NCBI GenBank assembly: GCA_031265725.1
Contig: JAISCH010000134.1
Coordinates: 1 to 9,620, forward strand
Direction of reading: 5' to 3'
DNA: 9,620 nt
Origin: Propionibacteriaceae bacterium
GTDB lineage: Bacteria > Actinomycetota > Actinomycetes > Propionibacteriales > Propionibacteriaceae
The notes under the pieces are model-generated. The model saw only the letters and a program-made list of their open reading frames with translations, was not told the origin of the DNA and searched no databases. This document shows, one piece after another, positions 1-6,422 of the stretch. The position numbers and the translations under genes were made by a program. Within the stretch, counting starts at the first letter, position 1, and each line of letters opens with the position of its first letter.

Positions 1-962
1 AAGAATCCGACCTCGAACGCGTCCCCGACGGCCTCATAGATCACGCCGTGGTTCCAAGTGCCGTCCGGCAGCATGGCGAAGTCACCGTTGGCGAACGATG
101 CGGGCACCGTGTCGTAGGACACCCCGGCGAAGTTCTTCAAGGTGGCGTCGAACACCGTCTGGGTGCGTTCCAAGACCTGCAACTGGCGGCCCTCGTTCAG
201 CTTGAGGGTGTTGGTCCAGAGACCTTCCGCCAGGGCCTGCGCGTCAGCGCTGGAGGGATACAGGCTCGACACCATGTCCAGCATGACCAGACCGGCTGGC
301 CAGATATCCTTGCCGCCCATGCCGAACGGAGTGATCGACGCCTTCTGCAGGGTGGAGATGACATTCTCCAGTTCCGCCCAAGTGGTCGGTACCTCAAGTT
401 TGTTGTCGGCGAACATCTTCTTGTTGTAGTAGATGCCGCCGTAGCTCATCCCGGTCGGCAGCGCGTAGGCCCGCCCGCCCAGTTTGATGCTCTCCACCAG
501 CGACGGGTTGAACCGGGACATGAACGGCTGGTCGGTCAGGTCGACGTAGCCGCCCTCTTCCGCCAGCATGGTGTCCGCAGTCTTCGAGTCGGCGGCGTAG
601 TCGGGGGTGTCGCCGAAGCCTTTGTAGTTGATGATTACGATGTCGGCCTCGCCAGCGGTCATCTGGGCTGCCTTCGAGGCGTCGTAGGTGTCATTCGGCA
701 CCGAGGTCAGGGTGGACGTGAGGCCCGGGTTGGCCGCGTTGAACGCGTCATTCAACTCGTTGAATGCCTTGTCGGAAGCGTCGGCCGACGAGACCAGCAC
801 ATTCAGCGTGCCACTGAGGCCTCCTTCTTGGCCAGAGCTGTCAGAAGGCGACGCGCCACCGCCGTCCCCGCCGCAGCCGGTCGCTAGCGCCAGCAGGGTA
901 GCGAGGGCCATGATGCCTACGGCGCGAACCGGATGCCTCCGATGAGTGCTTGAGATTGACAT
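1..962 (-). CDS. ABC transporter sugar-type substrate-binding lipoprotein (C-terminus beyond window)
   Basis: This is probably the extracellular solute-binding protein (family 1) of a carbohydrate ABC importer, tethered to the outer face of the membrane. About 320 residues are visible of an expected 420-450; the rest runs off the left edge. The N-terminus has a basic stretch (HRRHPVR), a hydrophobic segment and a lipobox-like ALATGC with the lipidated Cys at residue 30, then a Gly/Ser-rich linker. The mature part shows family hallmarks: a beta strand (LNVLVSS), a region reading GEADIVIINY, and YALPTGMSYGGIYYNKKMF followed by PTTWAELENV, the usual hinge region of sugar-binding proteins. The ATG at 962 is chosen because AAAGGAG lies 8 nt upstream. 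A promoter and LacI-type operator sit between it and the repressor gene upstream. The ligand cannot be read from sequence; permease genes are expected beyond the left edge. Identity as a solute-binding lipoprotein is firm, sugar specificity is inferred. Confidence 0.9.
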   Translation of the reverse strand, partial: MSISSTHRRHPVRAVGIMALATLLALATGCGGDGGGASPSDSSGQEGGLSGTLNVLVSSADASDKAFNELNDAFNAANPGLTSTLTSVPNDTYDASKAAQMTAGEADIVIINYKGFGDTPDYAADSKTADTMLAEEGGYVDLTDQPFMSRFNPSLVESIKLGGRAYALPTGMSYGGIYYNKKMFADNKLEVPTTWAELENVISTLQKASITPFGMGGKDIWPAGLVMLDMVSSLYPSSADAQALAEGLWTNTLKLNEGRQLQVLERTQTVFDATLKNFAGVSYDTVPASFANGDFAMLPDGTWNHGVIYEAVGDAFEVGF

Positions 963-984
963 GCGTGATACTCCTTTGTAATCA

Positions 985-1000
985 ACCGAAGCGTTTCGGT
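985..1000. promoter_or_regulatory. LacI-family operator, transporter copy
   Basis: The 16-bp sequence ACCGAAGCGTTTCGGT is an inverted repeat with a central CG and a single mismatched pair, the form typical of LacI-family operators. Read on the minus strand it matches the site at 2410-2425 at 14 of 16 positions. It lies 22 bp upstream of the lipoprotein start, at or just after the predicted transcription start, where bound repressor would block the promoter. An overlapping inverted repeat, GCGTTT-CGGT-AAACGC (991-1006), shares part of it. The adjacent LacI protein is the obvious candidate binder. Confidence 0.75.
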
Positions 1001-1004
1001 AAAC

Positions 1005-1033
1005 GCTACACCCATAGGTACGGGTCTCGTCAA
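1005..1033 (-). promoter_or_regulatory. Predicted promoter of the substrate-binding protein gene
   Basis: On the minus strand a -35-like TTGACG (1033-1028) is followed after 17 nt by TGTAGC (1010-1005), a modest -10 match. It lies directly after the repressor stop codon, and transcription would start near position 998, inside the palindromic operator at 985-1000. The layout parallels the promoter and operator before the glycyl radical enzyme gene. The -10 is weak, so confidence is moderate. Confidence 0.45.
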
Positions 1034-1044
1034 TCGAGCTTTGG

Positions 1045-2088
1045 TCACGAATCGGTAACGACGCTGCGCGGAGGCGCTGTCGATGCGCCGATGACGAGCG
1101 GTCCGGGCGCAATCGGCACTGTCCACGGAGCGCGGCCGGGGTCCGCGATCAATTCGAGGAGCATGGCCGCCGCCGTCTCACCTACTGCTTCCGGCATGGC
1201 CTTTACGGTGGTCAAGGACGGATGGACGTGGCTGGAGAGGTCTATGCCGTCGAAGCCGGTCACAGAAATCTTTCCCGGCACATCGACGCCACCGGCCTGC
1301 AATCCGGCCATCAGGCCGATGGCGCACAGGTCGTTGACGCAGACCACGGCGGTCGGCAGCCGGTCGAGGCGCATCAGCCGCTCAGCGGCCTGCTTCCCGC
1401 TCGCCACGGTGAAATCCGCCTCGATTTGGACGCCGGGCTGGAGGCCCCTAGCACTGACGGCGGCAGCCCAGGTGTTCCGGCGCTCGGCCGAGTGCACGTA
1501 GTCCAAGCGTCCCGCGACGTGCGCGATGTCGCGGTGGCCGAGGTCAACCAAATGGTTAACCAGCGCGGTCACGCCGGGGACTGCGCTCTGCCCGGTCAGC
1601 GGTAGCGGCACGTCCACGGTGTCCGGGGCGATCACCACTGCCGGGAGGCCGAGCTCTTTGACCAGCCCGATCCGTTCGTCATTGACATGGAGTTGGTCCA
1701 CCAGCACGCCGTCGACCTGGCGGGCCGCCGCGAAGCGCCTATACAGTCGCTCCGAGAGTTCCCAGGACGGACTGATCTGGAAAACCATGACGTAGCCGGA
1801 GTCGGTGATCGCCTTCTGGACTCCGGCGATGAACGCGCCGAAGAACGGGTCCGCCGACATCACCTCGGGCGCGCGTTGGACCACGAAGCCGATGGTGAAG
1901 GCCCTCTTGGACGCCAACGACCGGCCGCGCTGCGACGGCACGTACTCCAACTCCTCCGCGATGCGGTGGATTCGTTCCCGGGTGGCATTCGAGACGCCGG
2001 GCTGCCCGTTGAGCGCTGCGGATGCTGAGCTGATCGCCACGCCCGCCGCACTGGCGACATCTACGATTGTGGTTCGTTGCGACACCAT
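1045..2088 (-). CDS. LacI-family transcriptional regulator
   Basis: This is a ligand-responsive DNA-binding repressor of about 347 residues, the normal length for the family. Residues 7-28 form the LacI helix-turn-helix (TTIVDVASAAGVAISSASAALNG), followed by VSNATRERIHRIAEELEYVPSQRGRSL, which covers the third helix and hinge helix. From about residue 65 (TIGFVV) onward it is a periplasmic-binding-protein-like sensor domain, including VVCVNDLCAIGLMAGLQ and ISVTGFDGIDLSSHVHPSLTTV. The frame is open back to 2205, but that extension has no family match. The ATG at 2088, or the GTG immediately after it at 2085, fits better: CAGGAGG lies 2 nt before the ATG or 5 nt before the GTG, and the HTH then begins near residue 7. 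It sits between the transporter and glycyl radical enzyme genes, both preceded by the same palindrome, so it probably represses both. The effector is likely a sugar or derivative, but this is inferred. Confidence 0.92.
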   Translation of the reverse strand: MVSQRTTIVDVASAAGVAISSASAALNGQPGVSNATRERIHRIAEELEYVPSQRGRSLASKRAFTIGFVVQRAPEVMSADPFFGAFIAGVQKAITDSGYVMVFQISPSWELSERLYRRFAAARQVDGVLVDQLHVNDERIGLVKELGLPAVVIAPDTVDVPLPLTGQSAVPGVTALVNHLVDLGHRDIAHVAGRLDYVHSAERRNTWAAAVSARGLQPGVQIEADFTVASGKQAAERLMRLDRLPTAVVCVNDLCAIGLMAGLQAGGVDVPGKISVTGFDGIDLSSHVHPSLTTVKAMPEAVGETAAAMLLELIADPGRAPWTVPIAPGPLVIGASTAPPRSVVTDS

Positions 2089-2260
2089 GCCCTCCTGTAG
2101 GTTCAACCGAGCTGAGAATCCGGGCCGCGCCGCACTGTGGCCACGGCTGCGAGCAAGCCTATCGGTGTCGAACCGATTAAGCGCAGTGTGGCCACTTGCG
2201 GACACAGTCGGAGGCGCTGGGATCGGCCCTGTCGGTCAGACCGCAGGCCCGGCAGGCGGA

Positions 2261-2377
2261 GGTTCCGCTTGGGCAGTGACTTCTCTTGACGGTTGGGTTG
2301 ACGCAGGCCGTCGCTGGCTCGGGTTCCGCTGGCGGCGACTTCTCCCGGCAGTGACTTCTCCTGGCAAGTGGGTTGAC
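2261..2377. repeat. Degenerate direct repeats in the intergenic region
   Basis: Two 31-bp units beginning GGCAGTGACTTCTC and ending GGGTTGAC occur at 2272-2302 and 2347-2377, identical at 26 of 31 positions and 75 bp apart. A third partial copy (GGCGGCGACTTCTCC, 2331-2345) lies immediately before the second, and GGTTCCGCT precedes the units at about 2261 and 2321. The TTGACC at the end of the second unit also serves as the predicted -35 of the glycyl radical enzyme promoter. Function is unknown; it could be a remnant of a dispersed intergenic repeat family or a regulator binding array. Confidence 0.6.
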
Positions 2378-2402
2378 CTGGACCAGTTGGCCGGGTTAAT
2401 CT
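2373..2402 (+). promoter_or_regulatory. Predicted promoter of the glycyl radical enzyme operon
   Basis: A -35-like TTGACC (2373-2378) is followed after 18 nt by TAATCT (2397-2402), giving a predicted start near 2409. The perfect palindrome at 2411-2424 lies directly over or after the start site. The leader would be about 95 nt long. Confidence 0.6.
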
Positions 2403-2410
2403 AGTCTGAG

Positions 2411-2424
2411 CCGAAACGTTTCGG
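2411..2424. promoter_or_regulatory. LacI-family operator, glycyl radical enzyme copy
   Basis: CCGAAACGTTTCGG is a perfect 14-bp palindrome with the central CG characteristic of LacI-family operators. It lies 8 bp downstream of the predicted -10, a position suited to repression. Its close match to the site at 985-1000, on the far side of the repressor gene, indicates co-regulation of enzyme and transporter. Confidence 0.8.
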
Positions 2425-2503
2425 TGAGTTCTCGCAATCAGGGCTGCTGGAGAGCGTCCCGATTGACGGGCACAGACGCGAGGATCGAGGTGTCGACGCC
2501 ACC

Positions 2504-4792
2504 ATGAAGAACTTCAAAGTCCGTGAGCCGCGCGTTGGGCTGGACTTCGAATTGGCGTTCACAGCGGCGCATCGGCGAGCAGTCAAAGAGTGCGCCCATC
2601 CAGCGGAACTGGAACTGGCCTGCATGCGCGCCCAGTACCCGGCCATCCTCATGCCGATTGAGGACGGCGACCTGATCGCTGGAAGGGTGCAGTTCGGCAA
2701 GGTGGGCTGGGGCATCCAGGACCAGACGGTCGGTTCCGGGTTCTATTACGACGAGGCCGCCCTGGTCAAGCTGCTGGAGGAGGCGGAGGGGTCGGCCAAG
2801 TTCCGCGAGGATGTCTTGGACCTGCTGACCTACTGGAAGGCCAACTCCAGCTACAACGGAGCGTTGCGCGATGCCCCGGACTCGCTGCGGCGAGTGTTGC
2901 CGCATGAGCGTTGGGCTGAGGGGCCGCTGGCGGCCTCGCCCATCATCCGGATGGCCGGGGCGTTCATCGACTTTGACAAGCTGGTCCAGTTGGGGCTCCC
3001 CGGCTTGCGGGCAGAAGTGGAGGCGCGGCTCGCTAACGTTACTGATGACAGCTTGGCCGATGCCGAGTCACACCCAGCCTGCGACCAGGCTGACGGGACG
3101 TTCCACAGGTGTTGTGTGGAAGCCATCGCCTTGGTGGGAGAGTGCTGCCTGCACTACCGCGACCAGGCGACGCGCCTCGCGGAGGCCACTGCGGACAGTG
3201 CGCGCCGAGCCGAGTTGCTGGCGTTGGCCAGTGCGCTGGAGGCGATCACCCGGCGCGCCCCGGCGTCACTGCTGGAGGCGATCCAACTGTGCTGGATCTA
3301 TGGAATGCTCTGCCCGCTGATGGAGTTCGGGCGGATGGACGTGTACCTGGGCGATCTTTACGTGGCGGACGTGGACTCCGGGCGGCTGACCCAAGCCCAG
3401 GCGTTGCGCCTGGTGCAGAGCTATTTCCGGATGATCGACGCGTTGGACGGCGAGACGGACGGCCGTGTGGTGGTGGGCGGCTACGGGAGGCGCAACCAGG
3501 CCGCAGCGGATCGGTTCTGCCTGGTTGCGATTGAGGCCTGTCGCACGGTGAAGGAGGTGCTGCCGCAGTTCACGCTGCGGTTCAACCGGGACACCCCGGC
3601 ACAGGTCTGGGACGCCGCGATGCGCTGCATCGGGGAGGGGCGGTCCTACCCGCTGCTCTACAACGACGACCGCCTGGTGGACGACGTGGCGACGGCCTTC
3701 GGCGTGGATCGGACGCTCGCGGAGCAATATATGCCGCTGGGCTGCGGAGAGATAGAGCTGGACCACCACTCGTTCGGGTCGCCCAACGGGTTTGTAAACA
3801 CGCTCAAGGCGTTGGAGCTGGCGATCCGGGGCGGCCGCGACCCGATGGCGCTGGAGGCGATCACCATCCAGACCAAGCCGCTGGTGGAATGCGCCAGCTT
3901 TGCCGAATTCATCGGCGAGTACCGGCGACACCTGACTAGGCTGATCGAGGCCTTGGCCCGCTACGAGCGCTACCTCTACGACTACTTTGGCGCGCGGCAC
4001 CCCTATCTGCTGATCTCGACGCTCTACGACGGGTGCCTGGACCGTGGCTGCGGCATCCTGGCCGGTGGCTGCGCGTACCTCCACGGCAGCGTCGAGTTGT
4101 ACGGCAACGTCAATGTGGCGAACGCACTGGCCGCGATCAAGCAGTTGGTCTTCGATGACGGACGCGTCTGCGCAGCGGAACTGGTCCAAGCGCTCGACGA
4201 CAACTTCGTCGGCCATGAGCGCCTGCGCAAGCTGTTGCTGGATGCGCCGAAGTACGGCAACGACCTCGCTGCCGTAGACGAGCTGATGTGCGACTTCCAT
4301 GACTGGATCAGCGCGGTGATAGCCGATCAGGCGGCTCCGGCAGGCCTGGACGGCTACCTCGGGGTGACCATCAACAACTCGCTCAACACCGACCTCGGCC
4401 GTTGGATCGGTGCCACGCCGGATGGGCGAAAGGCTGGCACGCCCTTGGCCAATGCCAACAATCCCGCCTCGGGCACGGATCGGCGCGGCGTGACGGCCAT
4501 GCTCAACTCCATCCGCAAACCCCGCCATGACAATAACGACGGCATGGTCCAGAACATGCGGTTCACCCGGGAGACCTGGCTCGCCGGTGGGCAAACCCTG
4601 CTGCGCGATTACTTCGACCGCGACGGCGCTCAGGCCATGGTCACTGTGGTGGGGCGTGACGAGTTGCGGAATGCCATGCTCCGGCCACAGGATTACCAGG
4701 ATTTGATGGTACGGATCGGCGGCTTCTCCGCTCGATTCGTCACGCTCCGCAAGGATATCCAGCAGGAGATTCTGGACCGTGTCTCGTACTGA
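2504..4792 (+). CDS. Glycyl radical enzyme of uncharacterised substrate (pyruvate formate-lyase superfamily, C-x-E type)
   Basis: This is an oxygen-sensitive radical enzyme of 762 residues, near the superfamily's usual 750-850. The large PFL-type barrel domain fills most of the protein and the C-terminal glycyl radical domain occupies roughly the last 120 residues. The thiyl-radical Cys is Cys414 in MPLGCGEIEL, with Glu416 two residues on. This C-x-E pattern is known from dehydratases, choline lyase and decarboxylases, whereas pyruvate formate-lyase has adjacent cysteines. The glycyl radical loop is VRIGGFSARF, with Gly740 as the radical carrier and Phe in place of the common Tyr. VTVVGRDELRNAM and the segment around YLLISTLYDGC are also superfamily-like. 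The ATG at 2504 has only a distant GAGG (2487-2490), and the near-palindrome GGTGTCGACGCC (2489-2500) fills the spacer; no better in-frame start is visible. The activase gene overlaps its end. Shared operators with a sugar-type importer suggest a carbohydrate-derived substrate, which is inference only. Confidence 0.93.
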   Translation: MKNFKVREPRVGLDFELAFTAAHRRAVKECAHPAELELACMRAQYPAILMPIEDGDLIAGRVQFGKVGWGIQDQTVGSGFYYDEAALVKLLEEAEGSAKFREDVLDLLTYWKANSSYNGALRDAPDSLRRVLPHERWAEGPLAASPIIRMAGAFIDFDKLVQLGLPGLRAEVEARLANVTDDSLADAESHPACDQADGTFHRCCVEAIALVGECCLHYRDQATRLAEATADSARRAELLALASALEAITRRAPASLLEAIQLCWIYGMLCPLMEFGRMDVYLGDLYVADVDSGRLTQAQALRLVQSYFRMIDALDGETDGRVVVGGYGRRNQAAADRFCLVAIEACRTVKEVLPQFTLRFNRDTPAQVWDAAMRCIGEGRSYPLLYNDDRLVDDVATAFGVDRTLAEQYMPLGCGEIELDHHSFGSPNGFVNTLKALELAIRGGRDPMALEAITIQTKPLVECASFAEFIGEYRRHLTRLIEALARYERYLYDYFGARHPYLLISTLYDGCLDRGCGILAGGCAYLHGSVELYGNVNVANALAAIKQLVFDDGRVCAAELVQALDDNFVGHERLRKLLLDAPKYGNDLAAVDELMCDFHDWISAVIADQAAPAGLDGYLGVTINNSLNTDLGRWIGATPDGRKAGTPLANANNPASGTDRRGVTAMLNSIRKPRHDNNDGMVQNMRFTRETWLAGGQTLLRDYFDRDGAQAMVTVVGRDELRNAMLRPQDYQDLMVRIGGFSARFVTLRKDIQQEILDRVSY

Positions 4793-5855
4793 GGGTTCCG
4801 TTCTTGCTCCAGCCGCTGCTGTCTGGATGCCTCCCGCCGCCGATGAGCCAGTGGCCACGGTATTCGACATCCAGAGCTTCTCCCTCCACGATGGGCCGGG
4901 CATCCGCACCACGGTCTTCCTGAAGGGCTGCCCGCTGCGCTGCGTCTGGTGCCATAACCCGGAGTCGCTGTCCCGGCGTCCACAACTCATGGTCAACCAG
5001 CGCCTCTGCTCTGACTGCGGAGCTTGTGTCGAGGCGTGCCCGAACGGCGCGCACGCCATGCCCCAGGGCCGTCATGCGCTGGACTTCGCCCGCTGTTCCG
5101 GAGCGGGGGAGTGCGTGGCTGTGTGCGGCTACGACGCGCTGGCCTTGGTCGGCGCGGACTACACGGCCGCAGGCCTGTGGGAGCGGTTAGCTCCGGACCT
5201 GCACTACTTCGGCCTGGCCCTGGGTGCTGGGGTCGGCGCGGTTCCCGGCAGTGGCAACGACAGTGATGCTACGGGCTGGACTGGGGGCGACGCTGACAGC
5301 CCGACCGGCGACTGCGCCGACAGCCGAACCGGAGGCGTCACCTTCTCCGGCGGCGAGCCGCTGCTGCACGCGGCCTTCATCAGGCGGTTCGCGGAATTGG
5401 CTCCCCGGAGAGTTCACCTGGTGGTGGAGACCTCGGGCTGGGTGCCGCCTGCGGCGTTCCAACTGCTGAACGGCGTGGTCGACTGCTATCTCTTCGACTA
5501 CAAGGCGACTGACCCCGTCCGCCACCAGGAGCTGACCGGCCAGGACAACTCCCTCATCCTGCAAAACCTGGACCGCCTCTGCGCCCAAGGGGCCGAGATC
5601 GTCCTGCGGCTCCCGGTCGTCCCCGGCCTCAACGACTCGGAGGACCACTTCCGGGGCATCGCAGAGCTTTTGCGCCGTCACCCGGGCATCCGTCGTGCCG
5701 AGATTCTTGGCTACCACAGCTTCGGCGAGGACAAGCACGCCCGGCTGGGGCGTCCTGGCGAAGGCTACCGGGGCCGCGCCGCCACTGCGGAGGATAAAGC
5801 TTCCTGGCGCGACCGGCTGGAGGCGCTGGGGGTGAACGGCGTGGTCATCGGCTGA
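4779..5855 (+). CDS. Glycyl radical enzyme activating enzyme (radical SAM)
   Basis: This cytosolic iron-sulfur protein uses S-adenosylmethionine to install the radical on Gly740 of the enzyme encoded just upstream. It has 358 residues against about 300 for typical members. FDIQSFSLHDGPGIRTTVFLKGCPLRCVWCHNPES (about 29-63) holds the radical SAM motif C-x3-C-x2-C at Cys51, 55 and 58. Next is a ferredoxin-like insert: Cys77, 80, 83 and 87 form a complete C-x2-C-x2-C-x3-C, while the second set has Cys106, 112 and 116 with Ala109 at the remaining position. The SAM-contacting SGGEP motif is at 190-194. Residues about 146-184 are an extra Gly/Asp/Ser/Thr-rich stretch. The N-terminal ~25 residues also precede the usual start of the fold. 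The GTG at 4779 has AGGAG 10 nt upstream and overlaps the previous gene by 14 nt, implying translational coupling. A single partner is nearby, so the pairing is secure. Confidence 0.95.
   Translation: MSRTEGSVLAPAAAVWMPPAADEPVATVFDIQSFSLHDGPGIRTTVFLKGCPLRCVWCHNPESLSRRPQLMVNQRLCSDCGACVEACPNGAHAMPQGRHALDFARCSGAGECVAVCGYDALALVGADYTAAGLWERLAPDLHYFGLALGAGVGAVPGSGNDSDATGWTGGDADSPTGDCADSRTGGVTFSGGEPLLHAAFIRRFAELAPRRVHLVVETSGWVPPAAFQLLNGVVDCYLFDYKATDPVRHQELTGQDNSLILQNLDRLCAQGAEIVLRLPVVPGLNDSEDHFRGIAELLRRHPGIRRAEILGYHSFGEDKHARLGRPGEGYRGRAATAEDKASWRDRLEALGVNGVVIG
5286..5333 (+). repeat. In-frame tandem repeat in the activase insertion
   Basis: Two adjacent 24-bp units, identical at 17 of 24 positions, encode GDADSPTG and DCADSRTG (activase residues 170-177 and 178-185). 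A related unit, GNDSDATG, lies shortly before (residues 159-166). The repeats form the low-complexity insertion just ahead of the SGGEP motif and probably arose by local duplication. Confidence 0.6.
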
Positions 5856-5939
5856 TTCGCGCAGACAAGCGGGCGCGAGAGTCAGTCCTGGCTCTGGTGA
5901 TCGGGACGGAGCGCACTGATGACTTGTTTTACCGGGTCG

Positions 5940-6422
5940 TCAGTCCCCGGCGGGCACAATCGGGATGCTGCCAGTGAATGTGTCCATCACCACACTGGTG
6001 TTGGTGGATGCTATCGCCGTGCTCGAACTCAACTCTTCCACCACGAAATCCCGCAGCGTCGCCGAGTCGGCGAACGCGGCCTGGATCATCAAATCGAAGC
6101 TGCCAGCCAGGAATTGCACTTCCAGGACTCCAGGGATCTCGGCTATCCGGTGGGCTTCCGCAAGCAGTTGGGAACGGTTGTTGGAATGGACTTGGACCAG
6201 GATCATCGCCCGGAGCGGCTGCCCGATGGTGGAGAAATCCACATCGGCGTGGAACCCCTTGATGACCCCGGTATTGACCAGCGCCCGGACGCGGGTGTAG
6301 CTGGTCGATTCGGCTATGGAGACCGCCTCGGCAATCGCATGGTTGGAGATACGGGCGTTGCGGACCAGCAATTCCACTATCTGTCTGTCCACCACATCCA
6401 AAGACTGTTTTGCCATTGTCAC
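5940..6422 (-). CDS. Lrp/AsnC-family transcriptional regulator
   Basis: This is a small regulator of 160 residues, the usual family length. Residues about 8-52 form the AsnC-type helix-turn-helix (LDVVDRQIVELLVRNARISNHAIAEAVSIAESTSYTRVRALVNTGVIKGF), with the typical hydrophobic strand HADVDF after it. From about residue 70 is the RAM ligand-binding and oligomerisation domain (AMILVQVHS, IPGVLEVQFLAGSFDLMIQAAFAD, LRDFVVEEL). The frame begins at a GTG (6422) with GGAA 8 nt upstream; an ATG two codons later (6416) is an equally possible start. It diverges from ald and the amino acid permease gene. Lrp-family regulators such as mycobacterial AldR control divergent ald genes in response to amino acids, so it probably regulates ald and perhaps itself. 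Direction of control and effector cannot be read from sequence. Confidence 0.93.
   Translation of the reverse strand: MTMAKQSLDVVDRQIVELLVRNARISNHAIAEAVSIAESTSYTRVRALVNTGVIKGFHADVDFSTIGQPLRAMILVQVHSNNRSQLLAEAHRIAEIPGVLEVQFLAGSFDLMIQAAFADSATLRDFVVEELSSSTAIASTNTSVVMDTFTGSIPIVPAGD

Larger units (their letters stand above)
2089..2410. other. Intergenic region between the divergent repressor and glycyl radical enzyme genes
   Basis: No convincing gene is seen here; the short open frames lack ribosome sites and family features. Next to the repressor gene are two copies of the palindromic octamer GTGGCCAC (2137-2144 and 2188-2195) flanking the inverted repeat ATCGGT-N5-ACCGAT (2161-2177). These may belong to the repressor's own control region, but neither resembles the CCGAAACGTTTCGG operator. 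Further right lie degenerate direct repeats, described separately, and then the promoter of the glycyl radical enzyme gene. Confidence 0.5.

Noticed and set aside
48..887. Plus-strand open frame of 279 codons at the left edge.
   Set aside because: It is antisense to the substrate-binding lipoprotein, which has a lipobox, ribosome site and family motifs.
2161..2177. ATCGGT-N5-ACCGAT inverted repeat as a third operator of the LacI regulon.
   Set aside because: Its half-sites and spacing differ from the CCGAAACGTTTCGG sites, so autoregulation by the same protein is not supported.
2089..2205. N-terminal extension of the LacI protein to a start at 2205.
   Set aside because: The extra 39 residues match nothing in the family, whereas a strong AGGAGG sits just before the ATG/GTG at 2088/2085 that places the helix-turn-helix at the N-terminus.
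2504..4792. Naming the glycyl radical enzyme as pyruvate formate-lyase (pflB).
   Set aside because: The active site has a single Cys followed by Gly-Glu, not the adjacent Cys-Cys pair needed for pyruvate formate-lyase chemistry.
3266..5059. A long open frame of 597 codons on the minus strand, antisense to the glycyl radical enzyme and activase.
   Set aside because: It mirrors two strongly supported genes, has no recognisable domain, and its His/Gln/Val/Arg-rich composition is what the complement of GC-biased codons yields.
5878..5895. Hairpin AGAGTCAG/CTGGCTCT after the activase as a terminator.
   Set aside because: The stem is short with a G-T pair, a small loop and no T-run, so support is too weak for a terminator call.
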